From Zantedeschia hybrid cultivar (taxonomy: Eukaryota > Streptophyta > Magnoliopsida > Alismatales > Araceae), in the NCBI GenBank assembly GCA_030544215.1, contig JARZZO010000013.1, positions 25,279,229 through 25,343,228 on the forward strand: DNA of 64,000 nt. The letters are read 5' to 3'. The translations under genes were made by a program, and so were the position numbers. Positions 23,021 to 35,080 of this stretch are shown here, one piece after another. The notes below the pieces were generated by a model. The model worked only from the letters and a program-made list of their open reading frames with translations. It did no database searches and was not told the origin of the DNA. Position 1 is the first letter of the stretch. Each line of letters starts with the position of its first letter.

Positions 23021-26000
23021 AAAAAAACGCCAATTTTACAACAAATTCTTCTCAAATCTTTATCGAGGAACATCTTACTTGTCCGATCGCATCCCGTTGC
23101 GCGGGTCCTTTGGTCAAGATTCTCTCTTAGATCTACTCTGTCCCTCCCCTCGGGAGGATTCTCTTGTATTTCCACTTGTATCCCAGGATTTTCATCCTGC
23201 TTCATCTTCATTAGGTTATGATAGTGAGTTTAGTGAAGTTAGGCAGTCTAGTTTTAGGCAGGTTAGTCAGATTAGGAAGTCTAGGAAGCCTAAGGATAGG
23301 CAAATTCCAGATAGATACCTCCATGACTTAGCTGATAAGTGCTTTTCTTGCTCTTTAATCCCTCAATGTTTAGAAAATCCAATTCAGATGCCAGAAGACT
23401 GCATGAATGATGAGTCAGTCAATGATGGGTACGGGGTATATGAATTAGTGCATGAAAAGGACCCCATTGTTGAAAATGAGGAAGATGACGAGGACGCAGC
23501 TGAGGCATATGCCAGTGGAGTGAAGAGATTCGATGAACCCTCAGCTGCCGTAGAAGAGCCCACCAAAGAAATCAATTTAGGGATTGAAGACGAACCTAAG
23601 GTTGTCCTCGTCAGCAAAAATCTTTCTACAGAGGATGAGAAGGCAATTGTGCAAGTGCTTAAGGACTATAAGGACACTTTCGCCTGGAGTTACGAGGATA
23701 TGTCGGGGTTAGACTCATCTTTAGTTGAACACAGGTTGACGTTGAAGGAAGGAGCTAGCCCTGTCAAGCAGAAATTAAGGCGATTCCACCCACAAATGGC
23801 TCTAAAGATGAAGGAAGAGGTCGACAAATTACACAAAGCCAAATTTATTAGAGTTGTCCTTTATCCACAATGGGTGGCCAACATAGTCCCGATTATGAAG
23901 AAGGACGGGAAGGTCAGAATTTACATTGACTTCCGCGATCTGAACCGGGCGTGTCCTAAAGATGATTTTCCATTGCCTCATATTGATGTACTCATTGATA
24001 ATACCGCTGGCTATGAGACTTTATCGTTTATGGACGGATTTTCAGGATACAATCAGATTAAGCTGGCAGAAGATGATCAAGAAAAAACGTCATTCACTAC
24101 ACCATGGGGAACATACTGTTATGTCGTCATGCCATTTGGATTAAAGAATGCTGGAGCCACCTATCAGAGGGCTATAATGGCAATATTTCATGACATGATG
24201 CACATAGATCTGGAAGTGTATGTGGATGATTTATTGGTTAAATCGAAAACAAAGGCCGAGCACGCCAAAGTTTTGGCAAGGGTATTGGAGAGATCGAGAG
24301 AATATCAGTTAAAGATGAACCCCAAGAAATGTGTATTCGGGGTATCTTCAGGAAAATTGCTTAGATTTATTGTCAGCAAACGGGGAATTGAGATCGATCC
24401 CAATAAGGCGATGGCTATCAGAGAAATGCCACCTCCTAAAAACTTGAAGGAGTTGAGAGGATTAATCGGGAGGTTACAATTTATTCGCCGTTTTGTCTCC
24501 CAGCACTCACAAAGGTGTAAGCCATTTTACGAGCTTACCAAGCCGGGAGTCAAATTTGATTGGGACGATAAGTGTCAGGAGGCATTCGATGGATTAAAGA
24601 ACTATCTAGCAAGTCCTCCTGTTTTGAGACCACCATCTCCAAGTAAACCATTGATACTTTACATTTCAGTCTTGGATGATGCAGTGGGGGCTGTCCTAGC
24701 ACAAGAGGATGAAGAAGGAAAAGAGAGGGCAGCCTACTATCTCTCTAAACTTCTCAACCCCGCTGAACAGAGATACACAGCGATGGAGAAAACATGTGCA
24801 GCATTGGTCTGGGTTGTGCAGAAATTGAAGCATTATTTTCTGGCCTATGAAGTCCATCTCATCGCTAGGATGAATCTGATCAAATTCCTTCTGGAGAAAT
24901 CTGTTCTTACTGATAGGTTAGCGCGATGGCAAAGCTTTCTATCTCAATTCAATATCATTTATATTCAACAGAAAGCGATCAAGGGCTATGCCATAGTAGA
25001 ACATCTTGCTCATCATCCCCTTCCTCGATTTGATCCAGTGCGATCAGAGTTCCCGGATGAGGAACTGATGTCCGTAAATCAAATCAGAGATGATATGTGG
25101 ACTCTGCATTTTGACGGAGCTCTGAATTCTCATGGAAAAGGGATCGGTATTGTTCTGTTATCACCTGAAGGTGTCACCATTCCACAAGCCTTTCAGCTTG
25201 ATTTTCCAGTCACAAACAATATAGCTGAATATGAGGCACTCCTTGCTGGCCTCGAGGCCGCTCATTTCCATAGTGCCACCAAAGTCAGGATTGTGGGTGA
25301 TAGCCAACTAATTCTTCGCCAAGTGCTGACCAAGTATCGAACTCTTGATCCTAAGCTCAAGCCTTATCAACAGCTTACTTCTGCTTACTCAAAGCTTTTC
25401 ATGAAATTGATCTTTGTCCATGTCCCTAGGAATCAAAACATCTTAGCTGACGCTCTAGCTTCACTTGCATCTTCTCTTGATTTTCCAATCAGCAAGCAAT
25501 CCGAATCAATCATAGTTCATAGGCGTCTTTCACCTGCTGTGAAAGATCCTTCATTCTTTAGAACTAAAGAGAAATTGCTGAAGAAAGTCAGAGACAGAGA
25601 TATCATTGAAATGAGAGAAATCATGTTAATAGAGCTGTTAGAAGAGATGGGTGATGAACAGAAGCCATGGTATTATGAAATTGCCAAATATTGTGAAGAT
25701 CAATCGTATCCTGAGGAAGCTACAACTGAGGAGAAGAGAGCTATCAGGAGAGTTGCTCAACGATATACCCTAGTTGGAGGAGCATTGTATAAGAGAGGTT
25801 TTGATGGAGTTCTTCTGAGATGTCTAGACGAAGATGAGCTTTGGAAGGTTATGGAAGGAGCTCATAGTGGAGTTTGTGGTCGCCATGTCAATGGACAGAT
25901 GCTAGCAAAGAAGATCCTTAGACAAGGATTTTATTGGCCAACCATGGAAGAAGACTGTGTAGGATATGTCCGTAGGTGTGCTAAGTGTCAACTTCACGCC

Positions 26001-26927
26001 GACAAGATTCATTCTCCTGCATCTTCACTCCATCCTGTTTCTTCCCCATGGCCTTTCTCCATGTGGGCTTTCGACATCATTGGACCCCTTGGCAATCCCG
26101 ATTCCGACATCAAGCAAAAATCTTTCATTCTCACGGCAACGGAATACTTCACCAAGTGGGCAGAAGCTGAAGCGTACGTGGAGATCAAAGCATCAACCGT
26201 CTGCAAGTTCATCATGAAGAACATGATCACCCGATTTGGAATTCCAAGCACCATCGTCACCGACAATGGACCGCAGTTCGTGTCACAGGAATTGAAGGAC
26301 CTCTGTAACAGGTACCGAATTGCATTGCATCATTCGTCTCCCTATTATCCGCAAGGCAATGGCCAAGCAGAGGCAACAAATAAGACTTTGATAAAAATTA
26401 TCAAAAAGACGTGTAAATCTAACAAATTCGTAGACTGGCCAGAAAAATTGGTTGAGGCTCTATGGGCCTACCGAACTTCAATCCGCACGCCCACTGGGCA
26501 AACTCCTTATTCCTTAACATTTGGAATGGAGGCGGTAGTTCCATATGAGAACCTCATACTGTCATTAAGAGTACAATTGAATAAGGAATTTTCCATTGAT
26601 GAACATCGTTCAACACTCCTTGCTCAATTGGAACTTTTAGACGAGAAAAGATGGTCAGCTGCCAATCATGCAAAAGTTTATCAAAATAGACTAGCACGTT
26701 TTTATCAAAAGAAAGTCATTGAACGTAAGTTCAAAGTCGGTGAAATGGTTGTCAAAAGAATTTTTATAAAACCTGGTGGTCCGCGTTCTAAGCTCCAACC
26801 CAACTAGGAAGGTCCTTATGTTGTATCGCACGCTTTTCTTGGTAATGCTTATCGTCTTGTAAATGCAGAAGGAGAAGAGCTAAATCATCCCTGGAATGGC
26901 TTACATCTTAAGAAATACTACCCTTAG
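23021..26927 (+). CDS. Element C pol: reverse transcriptase, two RNase H domains, integrase
   Basis: The frame is open upstream to 22920, but similarity begins after the A9 run at 23019-23027, so the first ATG is not a real start. RT motifs are YIDFRDLNRACPKDDF, FMDGFSGYNQI and YVDD (24219-24230). The RT-linked RNase H keeps YTAMEKTCAALVW but lacks the usual first aspartate context. A second archaeal-type RNase H (from about 25096) keeps all four acidic positions: FDGAL, EYEALLAGL, GDSQLI, ADALAS. Integrase has an HHCC zinc region (about 25860-25995) and the acidic triad in WAFDIIGP, TDNGPQF and GQAEATN. A TAG at 26805-26807 truncates the C terminus. The frame then continues to the natural TAG at 26925-26927. 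The dual RNase H places it in the Tat lineage. Confidence 0.93.
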
Positions 26928-27228
26928 GTTAAAGAGTCGATCAGTATGGTACAAAGACCAGTGGAATCAGAAAGTTTATAAACTCAAATTTCCTTATTAG
27001 CCTTGATAACTTAACTTCAAACCCATTACTACACACACTGACACGTTTGATTCGTGAGTAACAAGAGATGCTAAGTCCTAAAGAATATCGAAAGCTTGAC
27101 TAAGAGTGTAAAGTACCAATCATTCGTTTTTAGAAATAAAATTCTGTTTTAAACTCGGCCCATGATGTCGGAACGAGACTTAGAATAGACTACCAAGAAT
27201 ACCCGCCATCTTAGTAGGTGGCCGTCAT

Positions 27229-27245
27229 AAAAAAAAAGGGGGAGA
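27229..27245 (+). promoter_or_regulatory. Polypurine tract downstream of pol
   Basis: Nine A followed by GGGGGAGA, a textbook plus-strand priming tract in form. It lies 300 bases after the pol stop, but about 16.6 kb before the 3' LTR in the present sequence (about 7.1 kb without D). The LTR-adjacent purine stretch at 43883-43897 is weaker. Confidence 0.5.
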
Positions 27246-27683
27246 TCCGTCCCAAAGAAAAGAAAAGAATAGAAAAATAAAAGCAAAAAGGCAAAAGCCA
27301 AATGTCAAATCAAAAGGCCATTACATTACAAACGTTACATCAAGGCCATGAAATGAAATGAAAGGGAACGCAAGGTCGATAAATACCCCGGAAAGAAAAT
27401 GACCGAACCCCAACGGATATTAGGGTAGGAAAGGAACATCTTTTTAAGTCTCCGGAACCTTCTCATGGGCTTTCTAAACTTATTCTTCTTTTCTTTCTAA
27501 AGAGGTGTACTCCAAACTTAAGGAATGGCTTAGATTGACTAAGGGTCAAATCATCAAATGGGATCACGAATGAAAACACAAATTCAAACACGATGGGTTT
27601 AAGTTAAGTTGTTAAAGAACAATTTGGGAATTAAGTTAATAAATGAATATGATCTTTTGATCTAAGTACCATGCTGGTCTTTT

Positions 27684-27832
27684 TGTCAAAACCCAAAAAA
27701 AAATACATATGTCGAAACCCAAAAAAAAAATACATATGTCAAAAACCAAAAAAAATACATATGTCAAAATTAAAAAAAAAGCATATATTTCAAAACCCCA
27801 AACAAAAATGAAAATTTCAAAACAACAAAAAT
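27684..27832 (+). repeat. A-rich tandem repeat in element C 3' region
   Basis: About five imperfect units of 26-34 bp with the pattern TGTCAAAACCC-A(8-10)-TACATA. It sits at the same place as, but is diverged from, the array of element B at 11958-12262. The minus-strand frame across it is an artefact. Confidence 0.8.
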
Positions 27833-28210
27833 ATTTCATTTAGCATTTGTTTGTTGCATTTAGTATGTTTCATTCCTTTTATTTTCAGTGAGCATCTGTC
27901 TGCTTGCATGTTGCATTTTGCTTAAGTTTGATTATTCTCATTACCTTTGTTAATAAAGGCTATGCCCCTGGACCATTTATTGAATAAAAAAATTGATTGA
28001 CCATTTATTTGGTCAGGCAAGGAGCTAAGCCTAAATAGATACTTAACCTGTTTGTTAAGTGTTGTACAGGATACAAGACAAGCACAGGAACACAAGATTG
28101 GAGCCCAAAAGTTTCATGTATATTATCAAAAGATTGTTTGTACATGATACATGAAAAAAAAGAAGATACATGAGCCCTCAAGGCTGGCTCTCCCCTCCGC
28201 CCTCGTCCAA

Positions 28211-30162
28211 CTAGCTCTGGGCCTCGTCAGGTGCATCCGGTGCTGGTCCTCGACTAGGAGGTGGAGGTGGCCCCATCATGCTCGGACACGCCTGGCCAGA
28301 AGACATGGTGACACTGGCCGTGAAGGCACTGGTCAGACCACGCTCATGGGCACGCTGCCGAGCTCGCTGATACCGTTCCTCCACCATCTTGCGCTCATGT
28401 TCTGCGACTAACAGCCGACCCTAAAGACTCTCCAGTCGAAGGCGGTCGCGATCTCTCTCCTCAGTCACAACCTCTAGACGAATCTGGAGGCGTGCAAGGT
28501 CTCCAGTAGAGAGACGCGCCACCTGCTCCTCCAGAGCCTGGATCCGCGCAGCATCAGCTTCGGCGCGAGCCGCTGCAGTACGGGCATGCTCCAGTTCCGC
28601 TTCAGCCCTCTGAAGGGCTTCCTGAAGCTCAGCAACCTGAATAAAAGTCATTGTTAGTTCAAGGCAATCAAGTAATTAAAATCAAATTCAGAAGTTAAAA
28701 GTTGAAGAACTTACCCGAGCAGCACGGTCTTCCTCCGCGAGAGAAGCCCAGTGGATGGCGGAGGCAAGCTGACTCTGGAGGTCAGCCAGGGCAGCATCAT
28801 GGGCGGATGATGAGGATGACGAGGCTCCGAAGGTAGGGGGAGCCGCCTGGGTGTAGACGGCTCGCTGCACCAAAAGACAACTGTCAGTGTCAATTGCCAA
28901 AACAATTAATTAATTAATTAAAATATGCATTCATAAGCATTCATACATACCAGGTCATATAATTCTTTCTGGACTTGTTCTAACTGGGCCTCCGCATCAT
29001 GTAGGCGGGCCCGGAGGTCGATGATGACCGCATCACGTGCATCTTGCATGTCATACATACATTCATTCACAAACATAAAATCAAGATAATAATAAAATTA
29101 AAGACGCATAAATGCATACTTACATCGAGTGGTCGGAGGAGCCGAAGTTGATCGGCGTAGTGGGCCCGGTATTGCTGGAGGTAGCCCTCGCTACTCTCCG
29201 CACGGGACTCCACCCGTACGCCCCGACGGTGCCAGTCTTCGTATTGCTCAGGGAACTTGGCACGCGAGTCGGTGAGGGCTTGCTTCCCCCTCATGCTCCT
29301 CCCCACGCACTCCGGGACTTCCTCGTCTATCCACTCCTGGTGGAGGCCCAGCGTCCTCATCACGAGCCAGAGGCGGAGGGGCTCGATCTCGTTGAGGCAA
29401 TGCACCCACATTTGCCTCCCGAACCTCCTCCTGCCAGCCGTCACCCACGGCTGACCCTCCTCGCCCATACCAAGGTACGGGCGCCAGATCACCTGCATAT
29501 AGGTTAGATGCATTCATAAACAACTTGTATTTAATGAATAAAAAGATTGCATTTAATAAAATTGAACAGTTAAAAACTTACCAGGAGCTCTGGGTAGTCC
29601 AAGAACTGACGGCGAAGGGCCGTCAGCTGATGGTGCTACGGAGCCATGTCCACGATAGGCTGCCAACGGCAGGCCAATGGGACGGCATCCGTTCTCACAA
29701 TCCGCGCTCTGCTGAGCGGGAAGTAGTAGTAACTCCACACCTACATTCATGAACATATAGGTTAGAAGAAGCATCATATCATATTGCACTGCATAAACAA
29801 ATAATTAAACAAGTTAATACCTGAAGGAACGGCGAGAAGCCGCTGACAGTGGTCTCACGGTCCAGCGTGACCGCGGACAGATCGGCGAAGAGATGGGCCA
29901 GAAGGGCCGCACCCCAGGCATACTCTCCTAAGCTATCTAAGTCATCTAGCAAATAAAGAAATCTACAATGAATGTGGTCGCCCTTCGTACCGAAGAGCAA
30001 CCGACCGAAGAAGAAGACTAAGAAGACCCTAAGCTACCTATCTACCTCCTCCACCTGACTAGGGTCACTACAGTAGACGGAGGAAGATGACTCTGCTAAT
30101 CTATCCCTAAACTCCTCCTGGGTCTCGTCAGACCGACGCCGGGGCTCATCTAGTCCTAAGGC
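28211..30162 (-). pseudogene. Antisense gene 1 of element C, 3' part: plant mobile domain plus coiled coil, multi-exon
   Basis: Minus strand, continuing the exon cut by copia D. Exon 2 runs from 30162 to 29821, with one in-frame TAG near 30025 and motifs FGTKGDHIHCRFLYLL and GEYAWGAALLAHLF typical of the plant mobile domain (PMD). Exon 3 is 29740-29582 (VWSYYYFPLSRARI; one TAG). Exon 4 is 29492-29124 and fully open. A short exon 5 of uncertain edges is near 29050-28955. Exon 6 is 28864-28715 (alanine/serine-rich). Exon 7 is 28636-28211, a coiled coil rich in A, E and R with a TAG at 28421. Introns have GTAAGT-type donors and CAG or TAG acceptors. PMD proteins occur in host silencing factors (MAIN/MAIL family) and in transposons. 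The role here is unknown. Confidence 0.8.
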
Positions 30163-31734
30163 TGTTAGAATTTGGTGGCCTCAAAGCCAATCATTGTACA
30201 TTCTAGTTCATATTATTAATAAAGGCAATTATTTCTTCATTTAATAGTTCTCGCAAACGACTATCGTAATGAAGGTCCATAGACAAATGTATGGGATATT
30301 GAATCATGATGAGATCATGATAGTGAGATCAATATCCTAAGGCAATTGTCTTAAATAGTTCTTGATCATAGGATATTTGAGATGGACATTAAATATCCAA
30401 TAAGATCGACACAAGTTATGTCTGCTCATATGATGAGGGTGAATGATCTCACATTCACTCGTGTGGTGACACTAAGACAAACAAGTGGGTGCTCATTAGA
30501 TAATGAGTTCACCGAACAGACCCAAATAAGAATTCCTGGATGGTAATTATACCTATTAGTCAACCAGGGAATTCAATCGTTGCAGTAGCACAGTTGGTCC
30601 TTTGACCTGAGTCACCAATGATACCTTGTTTGTGGACCATTGTATCTTGATTTTCTGACTCGTGGACTTTAACCATTAAGTCCACCATAATCAGTCTTTC
30701 AGATACAGTGGAAAGCTTGCGAAGGTAATTGAGTGAACAACAAGGGATCACTCACTCTTAGTATAAGACTGGAGAGAGAATGTCCTATGGATGTGTACAC
30801 AGAAATCCCTGGCCAGGGTTAATTGAAAGAGATGTCGTTCTAGATATTAACTGTGTACTAGAATCCATCTGGATAATGCGATAGAGGGTTTGACTATAAA
30901 ACCATACCCTTGCGTTATCGGGACATTGCATGAGTGAAGGATTATATCTGTGCGGTATCGGCAGACGGAAAGGTTCAATTGAAGGGAACAGTATCCCTTA
31001 TATCTTCTGGGATCATGAGGTAGTGTTTGGTGCTGTTCATGATCAGAAGGCCAAGTGATTTAATCATCAGATGATAATTCACTTGTTTATTAAATTAATC
31101 ATTTAACATGTGATGTTTAAATGTTAATTAATAAATATTAAACTCAAGAAACAGTTCTAAGTTTAATGGGCCTGCAACCGGACTGATATATGGGCCTAGA
31201 GGGTCACACACATAAGAGTTCTCGTCAGACGGTGAGAGATGTTAAATTTCATGTTTATCTGAGTTTTTGTGAAAAGCTGCAGGATAAACAGGAAGATTTA
31301 ATGGAGAATTATCCAAGGCCAAACTCTTGGATAATCATGAGGATTAACTGTTGTGCTTATCCTTATTTCTATATAAGGAGGGCCAAGGGGGAGTGGTAAA
31401 AAGTGAGTTGGACGAATTTTACTCTCCAGAATCTCTCTCTCCTTCTCTCTCTCTTGGAGTGGATCTGTCTCTCTCTGCGCATGGTGGATTTGAGATATGG
31501 TCGGAGCACTCAAGTCGAGGAGGAAATCGCGTCTGCTGTGGGAACTCGTGTGGATACCTCTAGAGATCGTGCGCGTGCGCGATTACCGAATCGGCATCAT
31601 CTACGGGAGATTCGAAACCCCGCAAAGGTGAAGAACTGTTCTTCCCGCTTAGATTTTAATGTCCGTTTTACAACCCCAGCAACCGATACAATGGAATCAT
31701 ATTATTTCCGCTGCGTTCATGGCGATTCCTTACA
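30163..31734 (+). repeat. 5' LTR of element D
   Basis: 1572 bp, TG...CA. It carries the palindrome CCCTGGCCAGGG at 30807-30818 and a pyrimidine-rich CT stretch near 31425-31475. It differs from the 3' LTR by scattered single changes and by length in the CT stretch. No internal gene is supported. Confidence 0.96.
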
Positions 31735-31735
31735 G

Positions 31736-31751
31736 TGGTAACAGAGCCAGG
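31736..31751 (+). other. Primer-binding site of element D
   Basis: TGGTAACAGAGCCAGG begins one base after the LTR. It matches the usual plant copia site TGGTATCAGAGC, complementary to initiator tRNA-Met, with one change. Confidence 0.85.
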
Positions 31752-32405
31752 TTTGCTGGTTCGGTTGTAAAACGGCACCGTTATGCGTGTTTTTCTTGTT
31801 ATGCGTGCAAAACCTGTATTGTACGTGTTCTTGTGTTTAATCCGATTAAAAATGACAGATTAGTGTTCATATGATGATCACGATCAATTTGATTATTTTT
31901 CTGTATTTTTCGGATTTTTATTTGGGTTTTTCGGAGTTCTTCATGTGATGATGAACCGGGGTACTTCGGCGGCTTCGCACGGGCATTCCAAGTGTTGGGA
32001 TGGCGGCCCGGATGTCTGGATCTATTGGTGATAGTCACCACTTTGCATTGGGCATGGAGATCGGCACCGGAGTGCCCTTGGAGGTGCTAAAAATCGAGCC
32101 CGAACTTGGGTTTTTAAACCTGAAAAACAGATTTTTTTTTTGGGATTTGGGGGCTTGGTTTCTTCTCCATCGGCGGTCACCGGCGGCCCTGCCGGCGCTG
32201 GGCACGACGCCGGCGCCGGGGGCACCGCCGGTCGGGGCTGCCGCCACCGGGGGTGGCCGCCGGCGCCGCCCACAAAGCCTTCATCGCCGCCGGCCTGCAC
32301 AAATTAGGGTTGCAGGTAAGATAGGAGGAGGGCCGGTCGAATCCGTTCAAAACGGGTGAACCGCCCGGTCCCGACCCGGTCGGACCGGGCGGGGGTCGGG
32401 CGGCG

Positions 32406-32513
32406 CCCTGGCCGAGCCTGGGTGCGGCCCTGGCTGAGCCAGGGTGCGACCCTGGCCGAGCCAGGGCTCGACCCTGGCTGAGCCAGGGTTCGACCATGGC
32501 CGAGCCAGGGCCC
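32406..32513 (+). repeat. Five 22-bp tandem hairpin units in D leader
   Basis: Units start at 32406, 32428, 32450, 32472 and 32494. Each is close to CCCTGGCTGAGCCAGGG plus TGCGA. The first 17 bases form an inverted repeat of 7 with a 3-base loop, so each unit folds on itself and units can also pair with one another. Confidence 0.9.
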
Positions 32514-33659
32514 TAATGGGCTGGGCCCATTTTCTGGTTATTAAAAATTGTTTTTAATTACTGTTTAACCCCTTTAAACCCAATTTTAGCCCATTAAAGC
32601 CCAATTAAACCTGTTTTAAAATTGTTTTAAAACAGAATAATTATAAGAATAATTAATAAATGTTATTAATTATTTTTTATGATTATTAACAGCTTGTTAA
32701 AGTGTTTAATAACTGTTAGTCAATTAAAGGGCTTTATAATTAATGAGTGTTAGTTAATTATTTAAAATTGTTTTAGATAATTAATTTTCCTGTTAAATTA
32801 ATCAGTTTAAAATTGTTTTAAACTAATTTCATGCATAACTTGATTACACTTAGCCGTTCAAATTGTTTGAATTTGTATTTAGATTAACTGAATCGTTTAG
32901 TTAGTTATTTAATTGTCAATAATGTTTTGAATATTATTGATTATGCTGAAATAAATATTATTTCGAAAACTAATTGGTATTATAATTTTATATTTATAGA
33001 ATTTAATACCAAACAGCAATTATGTGATGATTGTGATGCATGTGATGTGTTTTATGGTGGGATGATCATGGACTTAGTATTTTCCTGTGATGAATGATGT
33101 GAATGGATGCGATGCTTATTTCATTTGGTATTTTAAATAGGACCTGCGTGTCCTCCTTTCTCTTAATCCAAGTGTACTTTCTACCTTCCTATAAGATTGT
33201 ACTCCCCTTGATAAGATCAAGGTTTCTAATTGTTTAAATATACATTTGTGGACCTGCGAGTCCTGGATATCGTATTTAAATGTATCGGATTAAGTTTAGA
33301 GGACGGGATCTTCTGAAGACACCTCTCGAGGAAGGACTCGCATCAAATGGAACCAGTGTTGCTGTTTTCACATTAGGATCCTATTATGGATCATCGTTTG
33401 GCTCCGATGATTCCATAGTAGCTTTAGTAGTCCATGATCATCCCCATTTAATTTTTCTGCATATATGTGATGTTTGCGGACCATGCTATCATTTATATAT
33501 ATTTCTATTAAGTATATTGATACTTCAAATTGAAATACTATTGATAGCACGATTTTTACAAATCAAAATCAAAACCCTCTTTTAAAACTTAAGTTGTAAA
33601 CGTGAGATATTCAGAATAATCCACGTAACCCACCATCATTATAGATCTTAGGATAATTC

Positions 33660-33985
33660 TTATCTCAAACGGATTTGTTGTGCTACCACAAGGTCTGTTT
33701 GATTTAGAAATTAAACTAGGTCTACGACATGTGATGTCATTAAGATGAATGGACAAATAGTGTAGTTTTGTTGTGCTACCACAAGGATTGCACTATGAAT
33801 TCATGTCATCTAAGTAATGATGGATAAACTTAACTGAATCAAATTGATTTGTTGTGCTACCACAAGGTCATTCTGATTCAGGGGTTAAATCGATCGGATA
33901 TTGCAATCGTTGCAACTGTTAAGAGTTGACTGCCTAAGGGACTTGATGTGATTTGTTGTGCTACCACAAGGTCACATGCATGTTG
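33660..33985 (+). promoter_or_regulatory. Four leader stem-loops with a shared apical sequence
   Basis: The 20-mer TTTGTTGTGCTACCACAAGG occurs at 33674, 33767, 33848 and 33952. TTGTG and CACAA pair around a CTAC loop. Outside the 20-mer each copy has different flanks that are again complementary: TCAAACNGA at copy 1, ATAGTG and ATGAAT at copy 2, CTGAATCA and TGA at copy 3, ATGTGA at copy 4. This suggests conserved RNA structures in the leader of the genomic RNA. Confidence 0.8.
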
Positions 33986-34120
33986 CCCGAAGGATTCTGA
34001 TCCCCACTAGGAGATCACCGGAATCTCCCGTTCTGTATCTTAGAGGGTCATACAGATCGCCGAAAAATAGTGGGAGCATAAATCTAGATTAAAAGTCCTA
34101 AATCTGATTTTAAGAACTAT

Positions 34121-35080
34121 TTGCTCATTTTATATATTTCCATGTCGGTCGCTATGTCGTCACCTAACCCCCTCCGTTGCATACTTGATGCAAACAAACT
34201 CACGGGACCAAATTACATTGATTGGTTACGCAACCTGAAGATTGTCCTCAGGTGCGAAAAGCTAGCCTATATCCTGGATCAACCAGATCCAGTGCAACCC
34301 GGTGATAATGCTAACGAAGATGAATTAATGATGTATGAAAATTGGAAGGAGGACTCTGTCAAGGTCCAGTGTTATATGCTCGGTTCAATGAACAATGAAC
34401 TGCAGCGACAGCATGATAACATGGAACCTAAGACCATTTTGAATCACCTACAAGAGTTGTTTGGTGAACAATCCAGAACAGAAAGGTATGAGATATCTAA
34501 GAAATTGTTCAGGACCAGAATGAGCGAGGACACATCTGTGCAAATTCATGTGCTCAAGATGATAGAATGGATTGAGAGGCTTGCTGTACTCGGCTTTGTT
34601 ATGAACAATGACCTGAGCATTGACTTAATCCTACAGTCCCTTCCAGATTCATTTTCACAATTCATTATCAACTTCAATATGAACAAAATTGAAGTTTCAC
34701 TAGCTGAGCTGCTCAACATGTTGAAGACAGCAGAAGGCACTATCCAGAAAGATAAGCCAAATGTAATGCTTGTTGGTAAGACCAACAAGAAAAGAAAAGC
34801 TGGACAGACCTTTAAGAAAGGTAAGCCTAAGAAGCAAGTGAAAAGCAAACCGGCGGCACAAAAGGACAAAGCTAAAGTCAATGATAAAGGTCAGTGTTTC
34901 CACTGCCATAAAGAAGGTCATTGGAAGAGAAACTGCAAGATTTATCTTGCAAAAAAAGCAAACGAGAAGCTTGGTGAAGCTTCAGGTATTCTCATGATCG
35001 ATCTTAACTTGTCTTATAGAGAATCAACATCCTGGGTATTAGATACTGGATGTGTTTCTCATATCTGCAATAACTTGTAG
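34121..35080 (+). pseudogene. Element D gag and start of protease
   Basis: The frame opens at 34121, but an ATG at 34142 or 34154 is as likely a start. The gag domain begins RCILDANKLTGPNYIDWLRN and has a UBN2-type capsid region. A basic linker leads to a CCHC zinc knuckle, CFHCHKEGHWKRNC, at about 34896-34937. The protease active site (WVLDTGCVSHIC) follows at 35034-35070, and a TAG at 35078 interrupts it. This first part of the polyprotein is otherwise open, with typical copia length. Confidence 0.92.

Larger units (their letters stand above)
26928..28210. other. Element C noncoding region between pol and antisense gene 1
   Basis: No gene is supported. The region holds a strong polypurine tract (27229-27245) and an A-rich tandem repeat (27684-27832), and shares segments with B's 3' region. 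The 3' end of antisense gene 1 starts at 28211. Confidence 0.6.
31752..34141 (+). other. Element D long structured leader
   Basis: About 2.4 kb without a convincing gene. It contains a GC-rich block (32160-32520) with a 22-bp tandem hairpin array, an AT-rich block (32540-33010), and four stem-loops sharing one apical sequence (33660-33990). Frames at 32000-32359 and on the opposite strand follow from base composition only. Confidence 0.75.

Noticed and set aside
31403..32497. Frames in the D 5' LTR and leader, including a GC-rich minus-strand frame
   Set aside because: They overlap LTR, primer site and hairpin array; no motif and no start context.
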